Positions 1-12,800 of a stretch of 64,000 nucleotides of DNA are shown here, piece by piece. The notes beneath the pieces are model-generated. The model did not search any database, was not told the origin of the DNA, and worked only from the letters and a program-made list of their open reading frames with translations. Every line of letters begins with the position of its first letter. Position 1 is the first letter of the stretch. The translations under genes and the position numbers were made by a program. Origin of the DNA: Rhynchonema sp. JSB1_4 (taxonomy: Eukaryota; Nematoda; Chromadorea; Monhysterida; Xyalidae); the NCBI GenBank assembly GCA_030248065.1, contig JASAMV010002062.1, forward strand, positions 31,830-95,829, written 5' to 3'.

Positions 1-539
1 ATAAACAAAAATGAAAAATATAAATGAAGAGCTCGGGAGAGATGATCAGTGGGGTCACAATTTTGAAAAAATTTAGTGAAAAAAAACGCTGAAATTAAGC
101 GGGACTTTGCGGGCATGGAAAAATTTGACATTATTGTTTCACAGGTAGAAGCCGTTTATCTCCACCGTATGGAGTGTAAAACAAATGTTTGCGGGCTTAC
201 GTCCAAAGCATAAACGTGAACCAACCAAACACACGCACGCCATTTGACAAAGTAATACATGTTATGCGTGGAAAACAAAACAATACCATAAGTTAAAAAG
301 ACAAAAACACAATAAAACAAACAAAACCAAACAAATAACACACATCCAGAGTTCGGCAAGAAACGAAAGAAAAAAATTTTCGTTTTTTCCCTTTTTCCTC
401 GAAAAAAATGGTACACAAAGAAAAGGAAAAAAATAGAGGAAAAAATGAAGCAATAGGAAAAACCGTTGTTTTTTCAGGAAGAAAAACAAAAAAATCGAAA
501 GGAAAAAACGTTTGTCCAGCAAAAAAATGAAATACCCTT

Positions 540-747
540 TTAATAAAAAAATACCCTTAAAAATAGCCTTTTATGAAGAATTTTTTCCAAGGGGCAAAAA
601 TAGGTCAAATTTTCTACCTCAAAAAGTGACTTTTTCCCGAATTTGGGTCTTCGCCCCCCTTCCCCCCTCGGGGGTACACTATCTCTCTCCCCCTCCGAAA
701 AAAACGGAGGGTCCGCTATCTCCCCCTCCGGACCAGGAACTACACTG
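540..747. mobile_element. Truncated CAGTGTAG-family MITE (right end)
   Basis: The segment ends in CCAGGAACTACACTG and matches, in the same orientation, the right half of the intact element at 26179-26575, including the shared AAAATAGGTCAAATTTTCTACC stretch in part and the GGAGGGTCCGCTATCTCC block. No left terminal repeat is visible, so it is truncated or interrupted. It directly abuts a copy of the GTGTAAACG palindromic repeat. Confidence 0.6.
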
Positions 748-2834
748 GCTCGGTGTAAACGTGAAACATTGCCTGCTATTAACGTGGAATGTTTCAAGTT
801 TACACCGACCTCTGCTGTTTTACAGACAAAAATAGCTTTTTTTCATCTCAAACTGGCTGTTTTTTTTTCATGGAAAGAAAAAATAGCAAAAAAATGGTCA
901 TTGAGAAAAGGAAAAATATTTTTCTTCCTTTTTTCCAATTAGGAAAAAATGAGCAAAAAAATTTTTTTCCGAACTCTGCACACATCACCACAAAACGCAA
1001 CAACAATCGAAAAACGAAATAAAGACACGTGGCTGACAATGCCGTATCGCCCTGAATTTGAAGCACCGGAAATGGATCGGGAACTACTGTAGCCAACTCG
1101 ACTACGCTCGACTTAGACAACCAATTATTTTCTTTTTCTTATCATTATTCACCAATTCTTTTTCATTTGAGAGAGTGACTAATTTTATCCATCCATCCAC
1201 CATCCATCCACCCGTTTTGTGTGTGCATGAGCATAGTCTCCCATACTTAAGGGCAAGGCTTAGGCTTCTATTTGGGCACCAGCCTGAATCAAATAAAACA
1301 CACAGCCACGGCGAAAAACGGCTGTATCTTTCGTGGACGGTGGACGCGTGCTCTGTCGGGTGGATTTCCGTCCGTATAATTAGTCGCTCGTTTTCATTTC
1401 GCACGTTTTTTCTCATGGCTCGGAAAGTTAACGACAGGTTATGGTGGTGGGTGACTAACTGATTTAAAACCGTTGTTTGTCCCACCCGGTCTTGTAACTT
1501 TGCTTCTATCACTAATTTACGTGCATGGTTTTATGCGTCACTGAGAGCAATAAACCAACCATAGATAGATGACCCAAGTCCGAAATCTGGGGGGGGTCGA
1601 CCCAAACTTGTTGACGATAGATAGATGGTGGGGGTCGCCAAAAATCAAGGTATAATATAGTGCATTAAGTAGGTAATGATGAGCAAATATTAATGAAAAT
1701 GTATACAGATGTACTAAATCCGCGCGTAGCGCGCGATTTTTTGCTATTTGGGACAAAAATACCGATTTTGAGCTATTTTAAGTCAAAAATGTCCATGTTG
1801 GGGGCGATTGTTGTTGCCGATAGATAGATTGTTCCCAGAATTTGTTGACGGTAGATAGATTTGCCCATATGTGTTGACGATAGATAGATGAAATCAAAAA
1901 GTGTTGACGATAGGTAGATGAATTTGGGGGGCCCCCCACCCCCCCAGTACTACCCTGCCCGGAGGGGAAATTACTGTACGTGTACCTTGGTCGGGGAAAT
2001 TAGTGTACCTTAAGGGGGTCCCCCCCCCAGGAACTACACTGATCTCGAGTAAGTAGATTTATGCTTTTCGAAGGCAAAAATAGGTGTTTTTCGACCTCGG
2101 AACCCCTAAAAATCGCGCGCTCCGCGCGAAAACACCCAAAAATGGTCATTTTAGGCCAATTTTCGGCAAAAATGTGAAAAAGTACCCATTTTTAGGCCAA
2201 TTTTGCAGTAAAATTGCATGCAAAAAAGGGCCTTTTTTCGCCTTTTGACGGACCATAGGGGTATCTTGGGTAGCCTCTGGGGGTATCTCGAGTAACTCCG
2301 AAACCTTCCCCCCCCTAGGGTATCTTGGGTCGATTGGCCTGCCACCACACTGTCCCAACTGCTAGGTAACTTTCTTCCTCCCAAACCCATACCTCCCAAA
2401 CTGGCTTGCTAGCTTTCTTGCTCCGGTCATCAAGTCAAAAAAGTGTTGTTTTTAGTGCCAAAATGACCATTTTATGGGCCAAAATGGTCAAATTTGCTCA
2501 CACATGGACAAAAACACGCATTTTAGGGCGTATTTTGGCATAATTTCGACCAATTTTCATACCCCTGTTTTTGACTTCTGGCTGGACCAATACCCCCAAA
2601 TCGTGGTACCTGGCTAGCTAGCTAGCTTTCTTGCGCCAGACCCCTCCAGCTAGCTAGCTTTCTTGCTCGAACCAACTACATCACTACCAATAGGCACCAC
2701 TGTAGTGTCTGTGCTGACATTACTGTGTCAAAAGTACCTTATTTGGGCGTTCCCTATCCTTATACACTGCGGTTCTTTATCGATTTTTTTCGGCTTTTTT
2801 ACGAAATATAAAAAACCGGTTTTTCCGCCAGTAT

Positions 2835-3214
2835 CAGTGTAGTTCCTGGTCCGGAGGGGGAGATAGCGGACCCTCCGTTTTTTTCGGAGGGGGAGATAGT
2901 GTACCTCCGAGGGGGGGAAGAGCCAAATTCAGGAAAAAGTCACTTTTTGAGGTGGAAAATTTGACCTATTTTTGCCCCTTTTTGGAAAAAATTCTTCATA
3001 AAAAGGGTATTTTGGCGACTTTTGAGAACATTGACCTGAAAATCACACATTTTTGGCCTAAAAATGCCCATTTTAGGCCTAAAAATGCCTATTTTAGGCA
3101 AAAATTGTGGGAGATAGTGTACCCGGAGGGGGAGATAGGGGGATAGTGTACCACCTGAGGGGGAGATAGCGTACCCGAGGGGGGACCCCCCCTCCCCCCC
3201 CAGGAACTACACTG
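2835..3214. mobile_element. CAGTGTAG-family hAT-like MITE, intact
   Basis: Left end is CAGTGTAGTTCCTGG and right end is CCAGGAACTACACTG, a perfect 15-bp terminal inverted repeat. The 8-bp direct repeat GCCAGTAT lies at 2827-2834 and again at 3215-3222. No coding capacity is visible in 380 bp. An 8-bp duplication with short CAG-starting inverted ends is the hAT pattern. It appears to have landed inside an older TA-type element whose CGGTTCTTTATCG and CCAGTATA ends flank it. Confidence 0.85.
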
Positions 3215-3865
3215 GCCAGTATAGTTAGCAGTTGTTGTTAAAAAAGTAAAAAATGTGTTTTCTTGGTCTTATGGTGAAAAATTTTGTTCATGGCCACGGC
3301 CAGTGGTGTGGCTGGGGGGGGGCAGTGTAGTACTAGCCCAAAAATTACCCATTTTATGCCTAAAAATGCCCATTTTAGGTCAAAAAAATGTCTATTGTGG
3401 GCAAAAATTGAGGCGGTTAGTGTATCTTGTGCTGCGGTTTTTGTACCACTGCACCTTGGCCGCGCGAGGCGGTTGGTGCACCTCTGGCGCATAGTAGTGG
3501 CAACAGGGTTTATTTTTCAAAATGGGCTAGTAGCAAGAAGCTAGTAAAATCAAAAATTTAGTGGCTTTTTTGCCGCTGAAATGCCAATTTACCAGCTTTT
3601 TTGGCCAAAATACAAAATTTAGTAGCTTTTAGGCTAATAAATTTGAAAATTTACTAGCTTTTCAAATAATTTTAGTAGCTAAAAAGCTACTAAATTTGGT
3701 TAAAAAAATCCATGAGTGGCAAGGGGGTTCTGTTTCCAACAATACTGTTGGAGACGTACCTTTGCTTTGCTGTTTCCTTTCGTTCCGTGACTTTCATTCA
3801 GGTTTTGCTGTTGAAAATTGAACTTGATTGTCGTTCATCGTCCGTCTCCAATCCCCAGTCAACCG

Positions 3866-6800
3866 ATGGCCTTGGTCAAGCATCTTATTGTTGACGCAGG
3901 TGCCTTTATTCGCAGCGAGAAGTTACAGGTTCGCAGTTTGAGTTTAGCTTTTGTATTCAGAGATGTCAATCGGGCCGGGTTTGTTCGTTTAATCGAAAAG
4001 TCACGAATATAAACGTTGTTCGTCTCGATGTCGGTGATGTTTCACTCGTGGGTCACGAGCGACATGAATACCCACCTGTAACAAGATTTTTTTTCATCCC
4101 TATCATGTTTATGTTTCGGGCTTTTTTCAGGGTTTTTCGTTTTCGGAGTTTTCCGTTTCGGGGTTTTCGACGGCCACTGGCCACCCAGTGTACCTACCTA
4201 TACTTGCGGGCCGGGAAAAAACCGTTTTTTTTTTCGGAAAAACCGAAAAAACCGTTTTTTAACGAGGCCCGGAAAAATACGTTTTTATTTTTCCATAAAT
4301 TTTTCCAAGTGACAACTTTTGGAAAAAAACGGTTTTTTCCAAAAATTTCCGAGATATTTTCCAAGGTTGCGAGAGGATGTTGTCAAAACCAATGTAAATC
4401 GGTAAACAGTTCAAAATGAGCACTTTCTGATCTCCAAGTGCTTTTTTAGCCTGTTTCAGGCCATTTCCCGACGAAATTTTCTCCAAAATGGGCGTTTTTG
4501 GACCATGGGTATCCTTAAGTACTGGAAAAATATTTGGAAAAAACGTTTTTTTCCAAAAATATATTTTGCTGAAAAATACGCAAGTATATACCTGCCCATT
4601 TTTTCGGAGCGGCGGTTAGTGTACCTACCTGGGGGGAAGATGGAGACCCAAATTCAGGAAAAAGTCTCTTTTTGAGGTCGAAAATTTGACCTATTTTTGC
4701 CCCTTTTTGAAAAAAATTCTTCATAAAAAAGGTATTTTGGCGACTTTTGACAACATTGCCCTAAAAATTACCCGTTTTAGGACTAAAAATGCCCATTTTA
4801 GCCCTAAAAATGCCTATTTTTGGCAAGAATTGAGGCGGTTAGTGTACTAGTGTACCCTGATCGCGGCGGTTAGTGTACCTTAGGGAAGGTACCCTCCCCC
4901 TAGAACTACACTGGTGGCGGGCCAGGTTTAACGATACCCGTGGTCAGTGGTGTAGCTACCCAGACGGGGCGGCAACCTACTGTACCACCCAAAATGCGGG
5001 GCGGCAACCTACCTACTGTACCAGCCGAGCTAGGGGGGTCGTACCACTTGGGGGGAAACCGACGCTTGGGTCATCTGGAAACCGAAATTTTGGAACGAAA
5101 TTTTTTATGTCTAAATACTGAAGAAAATGTGGCCTAAAACACTAATTTCGCGCGCAGCGCGCGATTTTTCGCCTATTTGCAGACAAATATGCTAATTTTA
5201 TGCAATTTTAAGCCAAAAATGAATGTTTTGGGTGAAAAGTTAGGTGGGGCGGCAACCTACCTACTGTACCAGGGGAGGGGCGGCAACCTACCTACTGTAC
5301 CAGGTGAGGGGCGGCAGGTGGTACCCTATCTCCACCTCAGGTGGTACCCTATCCCCCGATATCCCCCTGCCTCCGCGTACACTATCTCCCCCAATTTTTG
5401 CCCAAGGTTGACAAATTTGGGCCTAAATTGGGTATTTTTAGGCCAAAATTTGTGATTTTTGGGTCACGGTGGTCAAAATACCCCAACTTTTTTCTAAAAA
5501 AGACAGAAATAGATCAAAATTTTCACCTCAAAAAGTGACTTTTTCCTCAATTTTCTTCCCCGCCCTGTATAGTTCCTGCGTTAAGTATTGGACTTACTAT
5601 AGGTTTGGTATTGGGTTTTGGGACTGGCATTGGTTTGGTATTGGGTTGGGTTTGGTATTGCTTTGGTGGTGGGTTTTGGGTGAGGTACTGGGTGTGGTAT
5701 TGGTTTTTTTCTGTATTTGTTAGGTATATCTACCAGTTATCAGCGATCTGGTTTTTTTTCTTATTAAATTTTTTTTTTTTCTTCACTATTATTCTTTTCC
5801 CAACCCCCCCCCCCCCCCCCCCCCCTGATCGTGACCCAGTACCTGGACAAACCCAATACCAATACTACCCAATACCAATGCTAGACCAGCATCAATACCA
5901 ATACCCAATACCAGTTTTGGGTCAATACCATGCACCGGAATTGGTGTCAGTATTAACTGATATGGTACTGGGTATTGGGTATTGTGCGCATCCAAAGGCG
6001 TCTTCATTGCCCCGCTGGATACGCCCATGTGGCGGAAAAAACAGTTTTTTAAATTCCGAAAAAACAAACGATAAAGAACCGTAGTGTATATATAAGGGAC
6101 CCCAAAATAGCGTATTTTCGACCCATGTTGACGTTAGTACTACAAACAGTGTCATGGTGTCCAAGGGAGTTTTTGACACTCAACTACCAAAATGATCAAA
6201 ACAAGGCATTTTTTACACCTCGCGCCTTCGACCAAAGTCTGGCTGACGAAAATATTTTCTAAATTTTACAAAAATCTGCGAAAAAACATGCTTCGAAAAA
6301 AGTTTCTAAGCGGCTGCAGTTTTTTGTCGGTTTTTTCTTTTTTTCACCTCCAGACATACTTGCCTATTTTTCCGCAAAATATATTTTTGGAAAAAAACGT
6401 TTTTTTTCTTCCAGAAACGTCTATCTTGGAAAAAATTTGTCGAGCAATGGTGTGAAACAGACTAAAAATGCACCTGGAGCTTAAAATGTGCTCATGTTGA
6501 ACTGTTTAGCACTGATTTACAGTAATTTTGACGACATCGTTTCGCGACCTTAGAAAACTTCTAGGAATTTTTTTTGGAAAAAACTCGTTTTTTCCAAAGG
6601 TTGCCACTTGGAATAGTTTCCGGTTTTTTTGCGAAAAAACGTTTTTTTCCAGCCCGCAAGTACTCCTCCAGAAACCGTCAGAAAAAAACGTTTTTCTCAC
6701 AAAAAAAACGTTTTTTTCAGCCGCAAGTATACGTACATAGACGATTATCATGACGTGCTTTATGCGCCAAAATTAACTTCCACAGAATATCGGCGAGCAT

Positions 6801-9800
6801 ATCTACACGGTGAACGATGTTGTGCACGAAATCCGGCACAAACCAACTCGTGAGCGACTGCAGTGTTTGCCCTACGAACTGCACATGAAAGCGCCGGCGC
6901 CACAAGCTTATGCCACAAGTTTGTTTTTCTCCTTTTATCATCAGCTTTTACCGCCTAACCTCTAGCGATTTCAGCGCGTGCTTTAATAATAGGGCCGACT
7001 CTGACTCGTTTGAGAAAATTCATAGGGTGTGCTCGTACTCTCATTTTAGATCCCATTTCAAACAAAATTGTGAAAATTTAGTGGCTTATTTTGAAACTTG
7101 CCTCAAAAATTGAAAAAATCGCTCTCTGGTTTGCTGTGTAGTTCCTGGCCCGGAGGGGGAACATGCGGTGCCCCACTTTTTCGGAGGGGGAACAGACGTT
7201 ACCCAGACTCCATGGGAGGGGGAGAGGGAGACCCAATTTTGGGGAAAAGTCATTATTTGAGGTTGGAAATTTTACCTATTTTTGCCCATTTCAATGAAAA
7301 ATTCTCAATGAAAAGGCTATTTTGGCAATTTTTGACGACATTGTCCTAAAAATCATCCATTTTGAGCCTTAAAATGCATATCTCATGCCCAAATTTGTCT
7401 ATTTTAGGCAAAAATTTAAGGGAGAAAGCGTATCCGGAGGGACAGTGGCAGGCGTACCATGGAATGGAGGGGAAACAGGAGTACCCGACCCGAGAGACCC
7501 TTTGAATGAACCACACTGCTGGTTTTTTGAGGAATAAAACTGGAACAGGAGAATATTGAAGATTCAGAAAGAAACAAGGAGAACCCTGGGTGGAATTTTC
7601 GAAACGGTATAAAGGTCAGTTGGGCGTAAAGGTCGGTGTAAAGTTCCGTCGAAAGCTCGGTCGGCGTAGCTCTGTGTAAACGTGAAACATTGCCTGTTAT
7701 TAACGTGGAATGCTTCAAGTTTAGGGCTCCACCAGATAGACCCGAAACCCGAAACATAATTTTTTTCTATGTCCATGTTTCGGGTTTTGAAAAAAAACCC
7801 GAAACCCGAAACACAAAGCATGATAATCGAAAATGTTTCGGTCTTGCCACTTGTAGCTGACGTGCCCAATTTATACGGTCAGTCGAAACATTTTCGATTA
7901 TCATGCTTCGTGTTTCGGGTTTCGGGTTTTTTTTCAAAACCCGAAACATGGACATAGAAAAAATTTATATTTCGTGTTTCGGGTTTCGGGTCTATCTGGT
8001 GGAGCCCATACACCGAGGTCTATCACACTGAGCTGTCGACCGAGCTTTCCACCGACCTTTACACCCAACTGACCTTTACACCGTTTCGAAAATATCACCC
8101 CATAGCTGAAGAAACCACAAATAATTGTGCTGTGTTTGACATTCACTCAATTTTTCGTTGAAAAAATTTCACGGGCATGTTCTAATTCTAGGGCCTATTT
8201 CATTTGAACTCATTATTTGAAAAAATACAGGGCTCCACTAAAATTAGAGCTAAAATACAGGGATCCCCTAAGTTTAGAGCTAGTATGGTATGTTTTCAGT
8301 AAAATTCCAGGTGCAATTTGAATTTCTCCAAGACAATCTGTGAGCAATCTTGCCACTCGGAACAAATTGTACATGTACGCGATCTTATGTTTGGTCCTGC
8401 AGAACTCACTGCTGTAACACCACTGTGCGTAAAATAGCAAAATAATCAACTGTGGAATCCAATGATGCAGTTTAGGGTTAGAGGTCTGGGGGTACCCGAC
8501 ACCCGACATCTGGAAGTACCCGACACCCGACATCTGAGAAAAAAAGCCGACACCCGACAGTTACAAAAAAACCGACACCCGACATCTAGTTTTTGAAAAA
8601 AAACCGGACACCTGTTTTTGGACCAAAAACAGGCAAATTTTTGCTCATTTGCATCATTAGTGCAATTTTTTGGCTCAAGTTACTGAATTCAAGTATTTTC
8701 ACACGAAATAAACACCAAAATGTCACATTCTGCGTCTTCGGAAACATTTGGTTCGAAGAAAATTTTCTCTCGAAATTCTTCTCTCAGCAAAACTGATGTT
8801 TTGAACCGTAAGTGTCGGGTGTCGGGTCCCAAAAAACACGACACCCGACATCTGGGGGTACCCGACACCTACACTTTTTTGGCACCCGACACCCGACATC
8901 GCTCTAACCCTAATGCAGTTGATCCTGGTGGTTGATCCAGTGGTCAAAATTAGGGGTGTGAAATTTATGCTAAAATAGACCGTGAAATGGGTAATTTTTG
9001 CATATTCGAAAAAATATGGGAAATTTTTTACCGCTTTGGACCGTAAAACGGCCACTTTGGCACTAAAATTGACACGTTTTGTTGTACGGTAGATATAGGC
9101 AAACTACGCCAACACAAGCCCGATTTCGCAGCTGGCAGAATAGTGAAACATTCATACGTGGCTGCTGATTTGAGAAATGTTACACGTTGAAGAATACAAA
9201 GTGGAGCATGATGATTTTCTCTTTCTATTCGTTTTGAATACACACCATCTTCGAAATCGGGCTCGTGTTGGTGTAGTTCGCCTTTACACGGTTGACACGG
9301 TACATATACGTACGTAGATAGCTGGGTTTGGGGTTGAGGCAGATTTTTTTGGCCGATGTGCGTAGACAGCTGACCCAGTTTGGGGGTGGGGTTATACTGG
9401 CAGGCGGAAAAAAAACCGGTTTTTTCCGGAAAAAAACCGAAAAAAAACCGTTTTTTTTCCGAGACCCGAATACTTTTCCATTTATTTTTCCGTGGGTATC
9501 TTTTCGGGTTTTGATCGGAGAAATATCGGTACTTTATTCCAATTTTTCCAAAAAATTGTAATGCAAAACTGATGAGTTTTTCGATTTCAGTGAAAAATTG
9601 TCTCGAGCACAAAAATTACCCGGCCCAAAATGGGCCAAAAAGCGTGTAAACCAAGTGTTTTCGACTGACTTTAACACTCTTCAAGAGCAATCTCGTCACT
9701 TCGAACAAATTTTGCACTGAAATTGTTATATTTTTCGAAATTACGTTCTTAAGTACTGGAAAAGTATTTGGAAAAAAACGGTTTTTTTTCGGAAAGAAAA

Positions 9801-12800
9801 ACCGTTTTTTTTCCACGAAAAATAAAAAACGGTTCTTTATGACAGTATAGGTGGGGTATTACCCCCAACAACATCACTGATGAAATCTGGTTCATTCAAT
9901 GCTAACTTTCAGTTGTCGACGTTGCGAAGAAAACGGGCGATTTCGTCGCGCTATCCAAAACAGACATGACCGTTCTGGCGTTGGTCTACGAGCTGAGCAA
10001 ACAACATTGTCCCGATTTGGACATCTGCACCGAGCCAACCGTTCAAACGATAACCAGTCTGGGCAGTAAGGACGCCTATTCGGGCATTAGCTACAAAGAT
10101 GTTGCCGGATTCTATTTGTCGGAGAAAAAATGCACAAATGACGATCAGAAACTGAGTGAATGCGACAGTGAAACATCAAAAGAAGCTGGAATATCCGACG
10201 CTCACGTTGAACAACGAAAATCAGCCGCAGTGGAACCAAGCGACGAAATTGAGGGTTCTGAATCCGAATCTGAAAGTAGGTTTGGGGTTTTTATCTTCAA
10301 AAATTCAAATAACAGCGCCGATTATAGCAAACGTGGAGGACATCCCAATTTCTGGTATAAATTTTGATGCACAAACACGAGACCAATTTTGACATCTCCC
10401 ACAGAATTTGATGAAGATTCACAAATCCATATTTGCCAGGCGAAGCAGACGACGACGATGGGGATGGTTGGATCACCAAGGACAACATTTCCGCTGCCAT
10501 CAAAAAAATGAATGTGACTGGAGCGAATATGAATGAAGTTATTGATAAAGACAAGTAGGGTTAGAGGTCGGGGGGGTACCCGACACCCGACAGCCGACAC
10601 CCGACATCTGGAAGTACCCGACACCCGACACCCGACATCTCAGAAAAAAAGCCGACACCCGACACCCGACAGTTGCAAAAAAACCCGACACCCGACATCT
10701 AGTTTTTGAAAAAAACCCGACACCTGTTTTTGGACCAAAAACAGGCAAATTTTTGCTCATTTGCATCATGAGTGCAATTTTTTGGCTCAAGCTACTGACT
10801 TCAAGTATTTTCACACGAAATAAACACCAAAATGTCACATTTTGTGTCTTCGGAAAAATTTGGTTCGAAGAAAATTTTCTCTCAAAATTCTTCTCTCAGA
10901 AATACTGATGTTTTGAACCGCAAGTGTCGGGTGTCGGCTGTCGGGTGTCGGGTCCGAAAAAACCCGACACCCGACATCTGGGGGTACCCGACACCCGACA
11001 CCCGACACCTACACTTTTTTGGCACCCGACACCCGACACCCGACAGCCGACACCCGACATCTCTCTAACCCTAAAGACAAGCCAATCGACGTGGCTTGCA
11101 TCACTATGGATTTCGCTATGCAGGTCGGGTGGCTTGTTTTGACCTATGTTTCTGAGAACACTTCATTGTTACTGTGCTGTATCACATCCTGATTCTTCAC
11201 TGATGATGACATCAGACTTGTTGGTGGTATACTGTCATAAAGAACCGTTTTTTTCGTGGAAAACAGTTTTTTTCCCAAAAAAAACGTTTTTTTCCAATTC
11301 CTTTTCCAGTGCTTAAGAACGTAATTTCGAAAAATATCACAATTTCAGTGCAAAATTTGTTTGAAGTGACGAGAGTGCTCTTGAAGAGTGTTGAAGTCAG
11401 TCGAAAACACTTGGTTTACACGCTTTTTGGCCCATTTTGGGCCGGTTAAGTTTTGTGCTCGAGCCAATTTTTCACTGAAATCGAAATACTCATCAGTTTT
11501 GCATTACAATTTTTTGGAAAAATTGGAATAAAGTACCGATATTTTTCCGATCAAAAACCGAAAAGTACCCACAGAAAAATAAATGGAAAAGTATTCGTGT
11601 CTCGGAAAAAACGGTTTTTTGGGTTTTTTTTTGCCTGCCAGTATAGTTGGTGGCATTGACTTCGTCGCATCTCGCGTGCAATTTTCACTGTAACCAAGGT
11701 CAGGTCCGATCCGACCCGCATTCGATCTCGATCACCAAGTTTGGTTTGTGAGAAAATGATTTCATTAATTTCTTCCTTCAGAATGTACTCTTGCACATGG
11801 GTCTGAATCTGGTGTCGGTTGACGGCTTTCGCATTCGTCAAATTAAGACCTACATTCAACGGTGTCGTGCGTGTTTCAAGTGAGTGTTTTTCGTCACTGA
11901 CGAATATTTCTGGATCTGAAATTTATTTTTAGAGGCATATTTATAAATTCCAGAACAACATCAATAATGACAAAAAAATTCTGTCCATCGTGCGGTCACC
12001 AGTCGTTAGATCGTGTGGCCGTGACCGTAAACGAGGATGGCACGATGAATCTTCATCTGTCGCGACGTAGATTGATGAACACCAGGGGAATGCGGGTCGG
12101 TTGCTGTCATTTGCCTTGATTTGTGTTTTGCACCTCGTTGCAAGCGTCCGAACGCTGTTACTGTGCTTTGGTCGCCGTTTTCTATTGTCGCTTTTGCGTT
12201 GGATGTTTTCGGCATTGAAACTATCGGTTTTGCAGATTACCCAAATGGCGTGTGGGAAACATTTTGACGATATCAAACGTTTTTTCTTGTCATACTTGAT
12301 TATTGCGGTCCGTTCCGGTCTCGCTTTGGTCACATGACTTTTTTTGTATTGAGGATATTTGAGATTTCCGCCTTTTTGACCAGCGATAAAGATGTTGCCA
12401 GAATGAATAACTTACGCTTGTCGCAACGATTGGCATTGGTAAATCTCAACAGTCTTTGATATAACAAGTCGTGTAACCAGGTCACGACTGCAACGGACCG
12501 ATCTCCAAGTCCAATATCGCCCTCTCTTCATTCCAGCACTCGATGCCAGCGCCTGAAGGCGGCAAGCACGCACGTGACCCACTGTTGTTCGAGGATCAAC
12601 GTCTGCCGCAGAATCGGCTGAGCAAAAAAGCGCGTGCCAAACTCGACCCGATGGACGACGACTATTTCGCTCGTGAATCGCCGTTTTTGATGCACGATGT
12701 CAACAGCAGGTCGGCGGGACCTTTGTGTTGTTTTTTTATCAGTTTAAGATAATTTCGAATATTGCTCGTTTTTTTTGACATTTTGCAATGTCTTCATTAT

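Larger units (their letters stand above)
1..3865. other. Upstream intergenic region, transposon debris
   Basis: No coding exon is supported here. Positions 1-1060 are A-rich low-complexity sequence plus the right end of a CAGTGTAG-family element (about 540-747) and a fragment of the palindromic GTGTAAACGTGAAACATT repeat (about 748-812). Positions 1560-1957 are a reverse-oriented copy of the ATCTATCTATCGTCAACA element, ending in CCCAGTACTACCCTG. Another CAGTGTAG-type right end lies at 2041. Positions 2070-2700 carry the CG-rich core motif and GCTAGCTAGC runs. Open frames here differ from one repeat copy to the next and look spurious. Confidence 0.6.

Noticed and set aside
5805..5826. Long poly-C run as an assembly gap marker
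   Set aside because: It is flanked by an inverted minisatellite on both sides and looks like the natural centre of that repeat. Its exact length should still be treated as unreliable.
9028..9612. 194-codon open frame on the minus strand
   Set aside because: It runs through NOB1 intron 2 and across the boundary of the TA-flanked MITE. Half of it is repeat sequence, and no protein motif is visible.
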